NCBI GenBank assembly: GCA_039024435.1 | Contig: JBCCQH010000050.1 | Location: 1 to 51,896 of the forward strand | Source of the DNA: JBCCQH01 sp039024435 | GTDB lineage: Bacteria; Bacteroidota; Bacteroidia; J057; JADKCL01 | DNA: 51,896 bases | Direction of reading: 5' to 3' | Shown here: positions 32,914 to 43,100 of the stretch, piece after piece | Position numbering within the stretch: position 1 is the stretch's first letter | Layout of the letters: every line of letters starts with the position of its first letter | Notes under the pieces: generated by a model | Told to the model about the DNA's origin: nothing | Database searches by the model: none | Seen by the model: only the letters and a program-made list of their open reading frames with translations | Made by a program: the position numbers and the translations under genes

Positions 32914-34203
32914 ATGAATCTCCTGCCCAATAAGACTTCCCTGCTTGCGCTATTACTCCTCGTCGCCGGCGTGCTGCAAAGCTGCTCCGACAAAGTAGTG
33001 CGTACCCACACCGCAAACTCCCCCATTTACCAAAGCAAAGAAGACTGGCGCGCAACCGACATCCAGATAGAAGGCGCGCGTGCCCTGCAGAATCCGGGAA
33101 AGATCTACCTCTACGACCGCTACCTCTTCGTCAACGAACGCATGCGGGGCGTACATATTTTTGACAATACCAACCCCGCCAATCCGATCAACCTGGGTTT
33201 CTTACCCGTCCTCGCCAACATCGACATGGCGGTCAACAACCGCGTGCTCTACCTGGACAGCTACACCGATCTGCTCGCCTTTGACCTTACAAATCCCGCC
33301 AGTCCGCGGCTGATGAGCCGGGTCGAAGACGTCTTCAACTTCAACAACTACGGCATGATGCCGAATTATGATCCCAACTACCCCGCCTCCCTGGTGGACG
33401 CCGAAAAAGGAATTGTAATTGGTTGGGAGGTGAAAAAGGTCACCGAAGAGTCGAACAACTATTATTACTACCCGCTTTCCTCCCGCAACGACATCGCCGT
33501 TGACTTTACCTCGTCGGTCGCCATTGAATCAGCCTTCGGTGGATCAACCGGCATCGGCGGATCCATGGCCCGATTCACGGTTTTCCAAAACCACCTCTAC
33601 ATCCTGCAGGAATGGACCCTCGACGTATTCAACGTGAGCGGCGATCCCACCCACGTCCGCCAGTTGAGCCTTTCCCGCTTCGGCGAAACCCTGTTTCCCA
33701 AGGACGGCAACCTCTTCATCGGAACGACGACCGGCATGATCATCTACGGCCTCGGCGATCCTTCAAATCCCGTCTGGCTGAGCGAATTTGAGCACTTTGC
33801 CGCCTGTGATCCGGTCGTGGTCGAAGGTGACCGCGCCTACGTGACCCTCTCCAGCGGCAACACCTGCGCCGGTAATGTGGACGTGTTGGAAGTCATCGAC
33901 ATCTCCGACATCCGCAATCCCGTCCTCTGGGCCTCCTACCCCATGGCCAACCCCAAAGGCCTGGGCATCGACCAGGACCTGCTCTTCCTCTGCGATGGTG
34001 CAACCGGCCTGAAAGTTCTCGACAAGGCGTCCTTCACGCCAAATTCCTACGAGCCGGTCAGCTTTTTCCCCGGGATCGTCACCTTTGACGTCATTCCCTA
34101 CAACGGCACCCTCATCATGACCGCAGAAGAAGGCATCTACCAGTACGACTACCGCGATCCGCAGAACATCGTCCAGGTGAGTCACCTACCGGTTACGCCC
34201 TGA
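32914..34203 (+). CDS. LVIVD-repeat lipoprotein
   Basis: 429 residues with a lipoprotein signal (SLLALLLLVAGVLQSC, cysteine at residue 24). The body is built of LVIVD repeats, a beta-propeller-like unit: LYDRYLFVNERMRGVHIFDNT, NRVLYLDSYTDLLAFDL, GDRAYVTLSSG...VDVLEVIDIS and DLLFLCDGATGLKVLD. Such proteins are surface or periplasmic and of unknown function. It follows the sigma/anti-sigma pair by 131 bp in the same direction and may belong to its regulon or operon (inference). Confidence 0.88.
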   Translation: MNLLPNKTSLLALLLLVAGVLQSCSDKVVRTHTANSPIYQSKEDWRATDIQIEGARALQNPGKIYLYDRYLFVNERMRGVHIFDNTNPANPINLGFLPVLANIDMAVNNRVLYLDSYTDLLAFDLTNPASPRLMSRVEDVFNFNNYGMMPNYDPNYPASLVDAEKGIVIGWEVKKVTEESNNYYYYPLSSRNDIAVDFTSSVAIESAFGGSTGIGGSMARFTVFQNHLYILQEWTLDVFNVSGDPTHVRQLSLSRFGETLFPKDGNLFIGTTTGMIIYGLGDPSNPVWLSEFEHFAACDPVVVEGDRAYVTLSSGNTCAGNVDVLEVIDISDIRNPVLWASYPMANPKGLGIDQDLLFLCDGATGLKVLDKASFTPNSYEPVSFFPGIVTFDVIPYNGTLIMTAEEGIYQYDYRDPQNIVQVSHLPVTP

Positions 34204-34236
34204 TCGAAAGCCCCCTCACTCCTCAAATCAACTGCC

Positions 34237-34986
34237 ATGAAAATGCAACGATTCATCATTTTGCCGCTGCTGCTCCTCTTCGCCGGCCTGGTTCACGCCC
34301 AAAAAGATGCCGTTTTCCTCAAAGATGGCTCAGTGATCCGCGGTACCCTCAAAGAGCACCTTGTGGGCAAAAGTACTACCATCACCACCGCGGATGGCCG
34401 GGAGAGGACCTTCAAGCACGACCTCGTGAAGGACGTTTCCATCCACGGTTACAAGCCTTCGGTGACCGTCAAAGAAAAGGGCTACTACAACAATACCACC
34501 ATCGGGCTGAACTTCGGCGCTTCCCCCTACGGCGACGTATTTGTCGACCCCAGCTTCCTCATGGTCCAGGGCTACCAATTCAATGGCCAAATGCAAGTGG
34601 GCATCGGCACCGGAATCGAATTTCTTCAGGTCGATGGTCCCAGCCTGCCCTTCTTTGGCGAGTATACCTACTTCCTGCGCCCAGAAGGATTCAGCCCCTT
34701 CGTATCGGCCCAGGCCGGCTACGCCATGGGACTTAACCGCGCGCGGTCCTGGAGGGGCGAAATCAATCCCCGTGCCCACGGGATCCTCAGCGGAATCCAA
34801 TTTGGGATCCGCAATTACGGCCGCCAAACTGTGGGCTGGACCCTCAGCCTCGGCTACCGCTACCAACAGGTCAACCGTACCATCAATGAAGAATTCTGGA
34901 CCGGAGGCGACTTTACCACCCTTAAGGTTCGGGAAACCGCCCACACCCACCGGTTCGGAGTCCGCTTTGGTATCCTGTTCCATTAA
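34237..34986 (+). CDS. Outer-membrane beta-barrel-like protein
   Basis: 249 residues. Signal peptide about 1-22 (FIILPLLLLFAGLVHA). The N-terminal mature part (VFLKDGSVIRGTLKEHLVGKSTTITT...KDVSIHGYKPS) is a small strand-rich domain common in Bacteroidota outer-membrane proteins. The rest alternates in aromatic-rich strands (TTIGLNFGASPYGD, QVGIGTGIEFLQ, GWTLSLGYRYQQ, TAHTHRFGVRFGILFH) ending in a phenylalanine-rich strand, as expected for a barrel of about eight strands. It is 33 bp after the LVIVD gene, so co-transcription is likely. A terminator follows. Confidence 0.75.
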   Translation: MKMQRFIILPLLLLFAGLVHAQKDAVFLKDGSVIRGTLKEHLVGKSTTITTADGRERTFKHDLVKDVSIHGYKPSVTVKEKGYYNNTTIGLNFGASPYGDVFVDPSFLMVQGYQFNGQMQVGIGTGIEFLQVDGPSLPFFGEYTYFLRPEGFSPFVSAQAGYAMGLNRARSWRGEINPRAHGILSGIQFGIRNYGRQTVGWTLSLGYRYQQVNRTINEEFWTGGDFTTLKVRETAHTHRFGVRFGILFH

Positions 34987-35071
34987 AATTGACTTTCGGA
35001 CCACACTACCCAAACTGACGACCCCAAACCGCTTCTCCGATGGCACCGTGGGGAAGGAAAAGCAAGAAGGC

Positions 35072-35098
35072 AAGGCTCCGCAGGTGCGGAGCCTTTTG
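35072..35098 (+). terminator. Terminator closing the sigma/LVIVD/OMP operon
   Basis: Perfect 10-bp stem AAGGCTCCGC (35072-35081) / GCGGAGCCTT (35086-35095) with loop AGGT, then TTTG. It probably works for the convergent glycosyltransferase gene as well. Confidence 0.75.
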
Positions 35099-35113
35099 CA
35101 TTTCAAGCAGATT

Positions 35114-36040
35114 TCAACCTTTGCGGGCCACTTGCCGGCCCCGCAAGTAAAGGGGCGGGTGCTTGACCTGTCGGGCGCTCTTCACGTATTTTCCTTGGTC
35201 AAAATCGTAGCGCAGGACCGGAGGAAGTCGGTACCACCGCGCGTACACCGAGCGCAGGCCGGGGACATCCAGAAAAAACAACAACCCAAACGGAAAGGCC
35301 AGAGGCCGCAGCAACGTCAATCCGATCCGCCGCCCGCGGGACAAGCGGGCCCGTTCGCGCTCAATCACCGTCCGGCACTCATCGAGATACGCTCGCATCT
35401 GGGTCCGGGAACGCTGGTCACCCCCCCGATAACGAAATCCCCCCAGCAGCGTCAGCGTAGTATACAGTTGCGCACTGCGGAAAAACCGCGCCCACAACTC
35501 CATGTCTCCGGCCAACTGCAAGGAGGTATCCAATTTCCCGCCCGCCTTTTCCCACAAACTCCGCCGCCAAAACGTCGATTCCTGCTGAATAAACTGAAAA
35601 TCGTAGGTCAAATAGCGCCGCCGCGACCAACGCGCCCAGGGCAAGGTGATCCGATGCACACAACTCCCATCCGGCGCGTATTCCGTGGGAAAGCCCATCA
35701 GCCACTCCACTTCCGGATACTGCCCAAAGATCTCCGCCACGGTAAACAGCGAACGGCGGTGAAACAGATCGTCCGAGTTCAACCAACAGAGAATCTCTCC
35801 CGTCGCCCGGGCAAATCCTTTCTGCAAGGCATCGTATTGTCCCTCATCCGGCTCACTGACCCACCAGGCGAGGCGATCTTCGTATTTCTGAATGATCTCC
35901 TGGCTCCCGTCGGTGCTGCCCCCATCGACTACGATGTACTCCAGATTGGGGTATTCCTGGTCCAAGACGGACCGCATCGCTTCCTCAAGAAAGGGGGCCA
36001 GGTTGTAATTGACGGTGACCACGGTGATGCGCGGGTACAT
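35114..36040 (-). CDS. Family 2 glycosyltransferase
   Basis: 308 residues of the GT-A fold: ITVVTVNYNLAPFLEEAMRSVL at the start, IVVDGGSTDGS (nucleotide-sugar loop), LCWLNSDDLFHRRSL (metal-binding DxD variant) and QQESTFWRR with LAGDMELWARFF (acceptor side). It transfers a sugar from a nucleotide donor; the acceptor is unknown. The basic/hydrophobic C-terminus (GLTLLRPLAFPFGLLFFLD) suggests membrane association, as in cell-surface polysaccharide or lipid glycosylation. It is isolated, not in a polysaccharide cluster. Confidence 0.9.
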   Translation of the reverse strand: MYPRITVVTVNYNLAPFLEEAMRSVLDQEYPNLEYIVVDGGSTDGSQEIIQKYEDRLAWWVSEPDEGQYDALQKGFARATGEILCWLNSDDLFHRRSLFTVAEIFGQYPEVEWLMGFPTEYAPDGSCVHRITLPWARWSRRRYLTYDFQFIQQESTFWRRSLWEKAGGKLDTSLQLAGDMELWARFFRSAQLYTTLTLLGGFRYRGGDQRSRTQMRAYLDECRTVIERERARLSRGRRIGLTLLRPLAFPFGLLFFLDVPGLRSVYARWYRLPPVLRYDFDQGKYVKSARQVKHPPLYLRGRQVARKG

Positions 36041-36250
36041 GGCGACAAGTTAGGCTTTTTGCCCGGATTGTCCATTTGTGCCGGCGTCACCGGCAAATGG
36101 CAATTTTACCCCGAAGATTTTCCAAGCTTTCCCTTGTTCTCGTGCCCCCCGGCCCCCGAAGCAATGCGCCGTTCAGCCCGGCTTCCCAACCACCGAGCCT
36201 TTGCTTCCCGCCATTGGGTTTCCCGGCGTACCGAGCAGGGTGGATTTGCC

Positions 36251-36258
36251 TATCTTTG
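36251..36258 (+). promoter_or_regulatory. Bacteroidota -7 promoter element of rtcB
   Basis: TATCTTTG, a perfect TAnnTTTG, 182 bp upstream of the rtcB start, giving a leader of about 175 nt. Confidence 0.55.
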
Positions 36259-36297
36259 CTTCGAAAAATGATTCGTTGACCCAACAAGTCCACTCCC

Positions 36298-36360
36298 ATG
36301 CGTCTCACGCTTCGATACCGCCCCCTTGTCCCCTGCACCGGCTTCCGGATGCACCGGTGA
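36298..36360 (+). CDS. Possible 20-codon leader peptide upstream of rtcB
   Basis: ATG at 36298 to TGA at 36358-36360 encodes MRLTLRYRPLVPCTGFRMHR, arginine-rich. It lies in the rtcB leader and its end overlaps the hairpin CACCGG / CCGGTG. It could be a translated upstream ORF influencing rtcB, or chance. No family is recognisable at this size. Confidence 0.25.
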   Translation: MRLTLRYRPLVPCTGFRMHR

Positions 36361-36440
36361 GGCTGCCTCAATGCCCCCGGCCGCAAGTGGGCCCCTGCCT
36401 GATTTTCATTTTTCCCTTCATCAAACAATTTCCCATTCCC

Positions 36441-37844
36441 ATGGGCATTCGACATATCAAAAGTAAGCACCTCGTCCGGCTGGGTTATCCCAAAGGTGAA
36501 ATCGCCGGACTAGGTCTGCAAATCATTCGCAAGCATTTCAAGCACGCCACCGAAGAGGAAGTCTTTGCCGTCTTGGAAAAAGTCCTCCAGGAGCCCGGGC
36601 AGTTCCTGGAAGATGCTGCCTTCGGCACCCTCGCCGAAAAACTCATGCCCGAACCGGAGCCCATCCCGGGCACCAAATACGACCTGCGCGATGCGCCGCA
36701 ATCCTATAATTTGTACGGGATAGAGCACATCGATGAAGTGACCCAAGTCCAGATGGACACGGCGATGAAGCTGCCGGTAGCGGTCCGTGGAGCCCTCATG
36801 CCGGATGCGCACAAGGGCTACGGCCTGCCGGTCGGCGGTGTCCTCGCTACCCAAAACGCGGTCATTCCCTACGCAGTGGGCATGGACATCGGCTGCCGGA
36901 TGTGCCTTTCGGTTTTTCCGCTGCCGGCCACCCAATTGCAACACGACCGCGAACGCCTCACGCGCATTGTGCGGGAAAGCAGCCGGTTCGGCAAGCACGC
37001 CTTTGACCGTCCGATGGATGATCCGGTGCTGGACCGGTCCGAATTCGGAGAGTTGGCCCTGCTGCACGGACTCAAGGACACCGCCCGCTACCAAATCGGA
37101 ACCAGTGGCAGTGGCAACCATTTTGTGGAATTTGGGGCAGTCCGGGTCACGGCGCAACAAGCGGATCTGAGGTTGGCCCCGGGCGAATACCTCGGGCTGC
37201 TCACCCACTCCGGTAGCCGGGCCTTCGGGGCGACGATTGCCGATCACTACTCGCGTTTGGCCCGGCAAATCTGCCGATTGCCCCGGGATGCGCGGCGCAT
37301 GGCTTGGCTGGACCTCGATTCGGAAGCCGGTCAGGAATATTGGTTGGCGATGAACCTGGCGGGCGATTACGCTTCCGCTTGTCACGCGCACATCCACCAG
37401 CGGGTGTGCGTGGCCCTGGCGGAAGATCCGCTCACCGTGGTGGAAAACCACCACAACTTTGCCTGGCAGGACCAATTGGAGGACGGTACGGAAGTCATTG
37501 TCCACCGCAAAGGCGCCACTCCGGCCCACACCGGGGAACTCGGCATCATCCCCGGATCCATGATCGCACCCGGTTTTGTGGTGCGGGGCAAGGGCAACGC
37601 CCACTCCCTGCAAAGTGCTTCCCACGGCGCGGGACGCCGCCTTTCCCGCAAGCGGGCCCTCAATACGATCACCCGTTCCTGGATGAAGAAGCAGTTGGAA
37701 GAGGCACAGGTAACCCTGATTGGGGGCAGCACTGAAGAAGCCCCCAATGCCTACAAAGACATCCGAGCAGTCATGGCCGCCCAGCGGGAACTGGTCGAGG
37801 TACTCGCGGAGTTTCATCCCCAAATTGTGCGGATGGATCGGTAG
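36441..37844 (+). CDS. rtcB: RtcB-family RNA ligase
   Basis: 467 residues from the ATG at 36441; the frame is open upstream but not conserved-looking. RtcB joins 2',3'-cyclic or 3'-phosphate RNA ends to 5'-OH ends using GTP and manganese, in tRNA splicing or RNA repair. Metal and catalytic residues are all present: PDAHKG (121-126), GMDIGCRM (147-154, C152), GSGNHFVEF (H227), LTHSGSR (H256), ENHHNF (about 335-340) and the guanylylated histidine H395 in SASHGAGRR. No archease or RtcA gene is adjacent. A leader with a small ORF precedes it. Confidence 0.95.
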   Translation: MGIRHIKSKHLVRLGYPKGEIAGLGLQIIRKHFKHATEEEVFAVLEKVLQEPGQFLEDAAFGTLAEKLMPEPEPIPGTKYDLRDAPQSYNLYGIEHIDEVTQVQMDTAMKLPVAVRGALMPDAHKGYGLPVGGVLATQNAVIPYAVGMDIGCRMCLSVFPLPATQLQHDRERLTRIVRESSRFGKHAFDRPMDDPVLDRSEFGELALLHGLKDTARYQIGTSGSGNHFVEFGAVRVTAQQADLRLAPGEYLGLLTHSGSRAFGATIADHYSRLARQICRLPRDARRMAWLDLDSEAGQEYWLAMNLAGDYASACHAHIHQRVCVALAEDPLTVVENHHNFAWQDQLEDGTEVIVHRKGATPAHTGELGIIPGSMIAPGFVVRGKGNAHSLQSASHGAGRRLSRKRALNTITRSWMKKQLEEAQVTLIGGSTEEAPNAYKDIRAVMAAQRELVEVLAEFHPQIVRMDR

Positions 37845-38020
37845 GGATTGCGTGAATTCTGATTTCCGATTTCTGATGGGGCCGCGGGATGGTGGCCCAT
37901 CGGAAACCTTCATTGCTTAGTCGCAAGTTCGCAACTTTTCATTTACAAACGATAAAGCATTCGCGAAGTAGGGGCAGACTTTCTTCAGATGCGGGCCACT
38001 TTCAGGCCATTTTGTAAGCT

Positions 38021-38028
38021 TACTTTTG
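38021..38028 (+). promoter_or_regulatory. Bacteroidota -7 promoter element
   Basis: TACTTTTG, a perfect TAnnTTTG, 20 bp before the start of the choice-of-anchor I gene. Confidence 0.6.
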
Positions 38029-38048
38029 CGGGAAAATATCATTTCCGT

Positions 38049-39827
38049 ATGAGAAAAACTATACTCTTCGCAATCATTTTCCTCGCAATGGGTGCGACCG
38101 CATTTGGTCAGGTCTCCCTCAACCTCGTGGGTACCTACCGCACCAATATCTTCGATGATAGTGCGGCCGAAATCGTCGCTTTTGACTCGGCTTCGCAGCG
38201 GCTGTTCGTCGTGAATGGTGCCGATGCAACGGTGGACATTTTGGACATCAGTACCCCCACCACACCGACGCTGGTAAGCCAGGTCGATGTCACGCCTTAC
38301 GGTGAAAATGCCAACAGCGTCGCTTCCTACGGGGGCTTCATTGCTGCGGCAATCAAGGATTCCACCGTCGGTGGAAACGGTACGGTTGCCTTCCTGGACA
38401 ATACCGGCATGGTCGTCAACACCGTCAAGGTGGGTGTGTTGCCGGACATGGCCATCTTCTCCCCGAATGGGAACTGGCTGCTGACCGCCAATGAAGGCGA
38501 ACCGTCAGACGACTACACGATTGACCCGCTCGGTTCGGTGTCCATCATCGATGTGAGCGGTGGCATCGCCAACGTGACCCAGGCAGACGTGACCACCCTG
38601 GACTTCACCGCGTTCAACAGCGCCACCCTGGATCCTTCAATCCGCATCTTCGGCAACAACGGCACGGCGACCGTCGCGGAAGACCTCGAACCGGAGTACA
38701 TCGCGATCTCCCCAAATTCCCAAACGGCTTATGTCGTCTGCCAGGAAAACAACGCCCTGGCGGTCGTTGACATCAACGCCAAGTCCATCAGTACGGTCCT
38801 CGGACTGGGTTTCAAGGACCACAATGCCGCCGGCAATGGCATCGACGCCAGCAACGACGCCGTTGCGGTAAACATCGCCAACTGGCCGATCAAAGGCATG
38901 TACCAACCGGATGCCATCACCCAATTTGCAACCGCCGGCAGCTTCTACCTCATCACCGCCAATGAAGGCGATGCCCGCGACTACGATGCTTACAGCGAGG
39001 AAGTGCGCGTGCGTGATCTGAACCTGGACGCGACTGCTTTCCCGAACGCGGCGCTGCTCCAGGAAGATACCCTCCTGGGCCGTCTGCGCTGCACCGATGC
39101 CACCGGCGATACCGACAACGACGGCGACTTTGACGAGATTTATTCCTTTGGTGCGCGCTCCTTCACGATCTGGGACAGCGCCGGCAACTTGGTGTACGAC
39201 AGCGGCGATGAAATAGAGCAGCGCACCCTGAGCGCACTTCCCGCCCAGTTCAATTCGAACAACGATGACAACGACTCCTACAAGTCCCGCAGCGACGACA
39301 AAGGTCCGGAACCGGAAGCCGTCACCGTCGCTACCATCAACGGCAAAGTGCTGGCTTTCATCGGCCTGGAGCGCATCGGTGGGATCATGGTCTACGATGT
39401 AACCGATCCGACGGCCCCGATTTTTGAAACCTACTACAACAACCGCAACTTCTCCGTGGATGCGGACAGCAGCGCCGCCGGAGATCTGGGTCCGGAGGGT
39501 CTGCTCTACATCCCGGCCACCGCTGGCCTGGGCAACCACCTCCTCGTCTCCGCCAATGAAATCAGCGGTACGGTCAGCTTGTACTCGATTGACGTTCCGG
39601 TTTCGGTCACCTCCGCAACCGAAACCCGCTATCTGAACATCTACCCGAACCCGGCCGGTGATAAGCTTCACCTTTCGCAGCCGGTCCCCGGCAAGGTGAT
39701 CGACCTGCAAGGCCGCATGCTGCTGCGCAGCGAAGGCGCCCGCACCCTGGACCTGCGCGGCCTGACCCCGGGCATGTACCTCTTCCGTGCCTACGACGGC
39801 ACCAACAAGAAATTCATCCATCAATAA
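38049..39827 (+). CDS. Choice-of-anchor I family protein with T9SS sorting domain
   Basis: 592 residues from the ATG at 38049, which begins a signal peptide (MRKTILFAIIFLAMGATAFGQ). The body is a beta-propeller-like domain with the features of the choice-of-anchor I family: AEIVAFDSASQRLFVVNGAD, TANEGEPSDDY, LEPEYIAISPNSQTAYVVCQENNALAVVD, TANEGDARDYDAYSEEVRV and GPEPEAVTVATINGK. It resembles alkaline-phosphatase-associated surface proteins but shows no catalytic site. Acidic loops such as DTDNDGDFDE may bind calcium. Residues about 515-592 form a T9SS sorting domain (NIYPNPAGDKLHLSQ, PGMYLFRAYDG). It has its own promoter and terminator. Confidence 0.9.
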   Translation: MRKTILFAIIFLAMGATAFGQVSLNLVGTYRTNIFDDSAAEIVAFDSASQRLFVVNGADATVDILDISTPTTPTLVSQVDVTPYGENANSVASYGGFIAAAIKDSTVGGNGTVAFLDNTGMVVNTVKVGVLPDMAIFSPNGNWLLTANEGEPSDDYTIDPLGSVSIIDVSGGIANVTQADVTTLDFTAFNSATLDPSIRIFGNNGTATVAEDLEPEYIAISPNSQTAYVVCQENNALAVVDINAKSISTVLGLGFKDHNAAGNGIDASNDAVAVNIANWPIKGMYQPDAITQFATAGSFYLITANEGDARDYDAYSEEVRVRDLNLDATAFPNAALLQEDTLLGRLRCTDATGDTDNDGDFDEIYSFGARSFTIWDSAGNLVYDSGDEIEQRTLSALPAQFNSNNDDNDSYKSRSDDKGPEPEAVTVATINGKVLAFIGLERIGGIMVYDVTDPTAPIFETYYNNRNFSVDADSSAAGDLGPEGLLYIPATAGLGNHLLVSANEISGTVSLYSIDVPVSVTSATETRYLNIYPNPAGDKLHLSQPVPGKVIDLQGRMLLRSEGARTLDLRGLTPGMYLFRAYDGTNKKFIHQ

Positions 39828-39883
39828 TAAATTTGGACCGCAAGGACGCCCAGTGCGGCCCCTTGCCGTGAAGGATTGGAACC

Positions 39884-39913
39884 GGGACCGGCAATTGTCG
39901 GTCCCCCTTTTTT
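39884..39913 (+). terminator. Terminator after the choice-of-anchor I gene
   Basis: Stem GGGACCG (39884-39890) / CGGTCCC (39899-39905) that extends inward around CAATTG, then CC and six T. Confidence 0.8.
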
Positions 39914-40092
39914 GGGGTCTCGGGGCGTTCCGAGATCAATTGCACCGGTGTTCTATCCCCGCCAGCGGAGAAAGTAGCATGCAAAAGTAATACGAACAGA
40001 AGCCAGATTTACAAGCAGGGGATGAAACGCCCCCAGGTACGCCGGCTGCACCGGCGAATCACGTCCCCAAACCTCACCGGTGCCCTCCCCCA

Positions 40093-40131
40093 AAAAAAAT
40101 CGTGGCTTCCCTGCGAAAGCCACGACTTTTT
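40093..40131 (-). terminator. Terminator of the 1516-residue HYR gene
   Basis: Stem TCGTGGCTT (40100-40108) / AAGCCACGA (40117-40125). On the minus strand it is followed by a run of eight T. It lies 18 bp beyond the stop; the T-run after 40126 could make it bidirectional. Confidence 0.8.
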
Positions 40132-40148
40132 GCCTCCAATTACCGCCA

Positions 40149-43100
40149 CTAGCGGATGCGCATCACTTTGCGGCGGCCGCGGAATTCTCCGGCCACCAAT
40201 TCCACAAAGTAGGTGCCCGCCGATACCTGCGACAGGTCGAGGGTCATTTCACTTTCCAGCATTTCGAAGTTCACCCGCTGCACGATGCGACCGGCGACGT
40301 CGTAGATCATTACCGATCCCGATTCGAGGAGCGGCTGTTCCATCCGAATGTTCAGAAGGTCCCGGGTCGGATTCGGATAGACGCTGAAATCCTGATCCGA
40401 CAGGCCATTGTCGAGGCTGACGAACTGAATCGGATCCGATTGCGTTTCGCAACCGCCAGCCTGAGCCGTCACCAAAACCGTAAAGCTGCCCGAACCGGTC
40501 GGCGTAAAGCACTGACTGGTGGCCCCCGGAATGACATTGCCATTCAGGAACCACTGGTACGAGGCAAACGGCGTCGTACACAAATCCTGGCCCACTACCG
40601 AAATCACCGGCGCCGGGGCCGTCTGGAAGTCCACGAAGAAGGAGTCGCGTCCCGAGCAGTTGGAGGCATCGGTCAGGTCGACCCAGTACCAACCGGTAGT
40701 GGTCACCTGGATGGCTTGGGTGGTCTGGGTGGTCGACCAAAGGTAGCCGCTCAAACCAGCGGACGCATTCAACGTAACCGTGTCCCCTTCGCAGGGTACG
40801 GGATTGTCTGCGGTGATGAAACCGTCCAATGCCGGCGCATTTACCACCACGTCAAAGGTACACTGCGAAAAATTGTTGCCCGGATCGAGCGCAGTGTAAG
40901 TAACTGCAGTGGTACCCACCGGGAAATTGTCCCCCGGAGCGTGGGTCGACGACAGGCTGGCAGAACCAGCACACGCATCAGTAGCAGTGGGCGCATTCCA
41001 TTGCACCTGGGGGTTGCAATCAAGGGTTGTCGGGGTAAACTCAACAATCGACGGGCAGCCCATGAGGTCCGGCCCTAAAGTATCGACCAGCGTGACACTG
41101 AGCGTACACGTTCCGATATTGTTTTCCTGGTCCAGGGCCGTCATGACCACCTGCGTCGTCGTGCCCGCACCGGATATCACCGTCCCCCCGAAGGGCGACT
41201 GGCTCAGGTTCAAGATCGTCGAGCAGTTGTCCACGTTTGTGGTCACCGAAGTGTAATCCGGCAACAGTGCCTCACAGGCAGCATCGGCATAGATGGTATC
41301 CATGCCCGGACAGGTCACCGAGGGACCAGTTTGGTCTTCGATGTTCACGGTAAAGCTGCAATTGGCGGTCAAGGACGAACCATCGGTAACGGTGAGCATC
41401 ACCGTCGTGGTCTGTACGCCATTGAAAGAAGTACCGGGCGCGGGGGACTGCGAAACCACCGGGTTCGCCGTACAGTTGTCTGCCGGCGACGAGAGCGGCG
41501 CAAAGTCGGGCAGGGCCACTTGACAGTTGGCATCCAACGCAATGGACTGCGCGGCCGGACACCCGATCGTCGGCGCTACCTGGTCCACCCCGGAGACCAG
41601 GAAGGTGCAGTTCGCGACATTGTTGGCCGCATCCACGGTCGAAATCGTGACCGTGTGCGGTCCACCTCCGGTAAACATGCTCCCGGCGGCCGGGGACTGC
41701 GACTTCACCGGATTGGGGGTGCAGTTGTCGGAAGCGCTGGCCTGAGCCGTGTAGTCCGGCACCATGGCCTCACAGTTCGGATTGAGGGCAATCGACGTAT
41801 TGGGCGGACAACTGACCGTGGGCTGCGCCAAATCGAGGAAGTTCACCGACACCATACAGTTGTCCGTATTTCCTGAACCGTCCGTCGCAGTAATCGTAAT
41901 CATCTGCGCGCTGGAGCCGGAGACAATCGTACCCGAGGCCGGACTCTGCGTGAGATTAGGCGACGAGCAGTTATCGGTGGCATTTGCCTGGACCGTCAAA
42001 TCCGGCACCTGCGCCTGGCAGTTCGCATTGAGGGAAACCGTCTGGGCCGGGGGACAGCTCAACGTTGGGTTGCTGTTGTCGACCGCCGTCACGGTAAAGG
42101 TGCAATTGCTGTTGTTGCCCGAACCATCGGTCGCGGTGATCGTCACCGTGGTATTGCCCGGACCATTGATCATAGATCCGGTATTGGGGGACTGCACCCG
42201 CGTCGGTGCACCGGTACAGTTATCGGTGGCCGAGGATTGGGGTACGTAATTCGGCATGGCCGCCACGCAACTGGCGTTCAAAGTCAGCGACTGGTTCGGG
42301 GGACAACTCACCGCCGGTGCGGTAGCATCGACCTTGGAAACCGTAATGGTGCAGGAATTTGTGTTGCCCGAACCGTCGGCTACCGTCAGGGTAACGTTGG
42401 TGTTTCCGGTGCCGTTGAGCGGGCTCCCCGCTGCTGGGCTTTGGGTCACGTTGGGGCTGGCGGTACAGTTATCGGCAATCGTCGCTTGGGCCGCATAGTT
42501 GGGCAGGGAGGCTGCGCAATTGCTGTTGAGCGTCACCGTCGCCGTGGTCGGACAGTTCAAAGTTGGATTCGTCACATCTAACCGGTTGACCGTAAAGGTG
42601 CAATTGTCTGTGTTGCCGGAGCCGTCGGTCGCGGTCATGGTCACGGTCGTCGCGCCCACCCCATTGATCGTAGCGCCGGCGGCCGGGGACTGGACCAGGC
42701 TCAGGCCCACCGGACAGTTGTCTGCGGCTGAGGTAGCATTGGTGTAGTCGGCGAGGGATACCGCACAATTCGCGTTGAGGTTGACCGTCTGGTTGCCCGG
42801 GCAATTCACCGAGGGATTCACGTTGTCGACCGCGGTCAGGGTAAAGGTGCAGTTGCCGTTGTTGCCAGCGCCATCCGTCCCGGTGACCGTAATCGTCTGG
42901 GTACCGCCGGAATTGATCAGCGTACCCGCACTCGGGGACTGAGACAGGGTCGGATTTGAAGTACATGCATCGGTCGCGCTCACCTGGGAAATGAAGTTGG
43001 GTACCGAAGCGGCACAGTTCGCGTTGAGGTTGACGGTTTGGTTCGAAGGACAACTCAACGAAGGCGCGGTCACGTCGACCCGGGTCACTGTAAAATTACA

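Noticed and set aside
38637..39824. 395-codon minus-strand frame opposite the choice-of-anchor I gene
   Set aside because: It is antisense to a well-supported secreted protein and is a GC-driven shadow frame.
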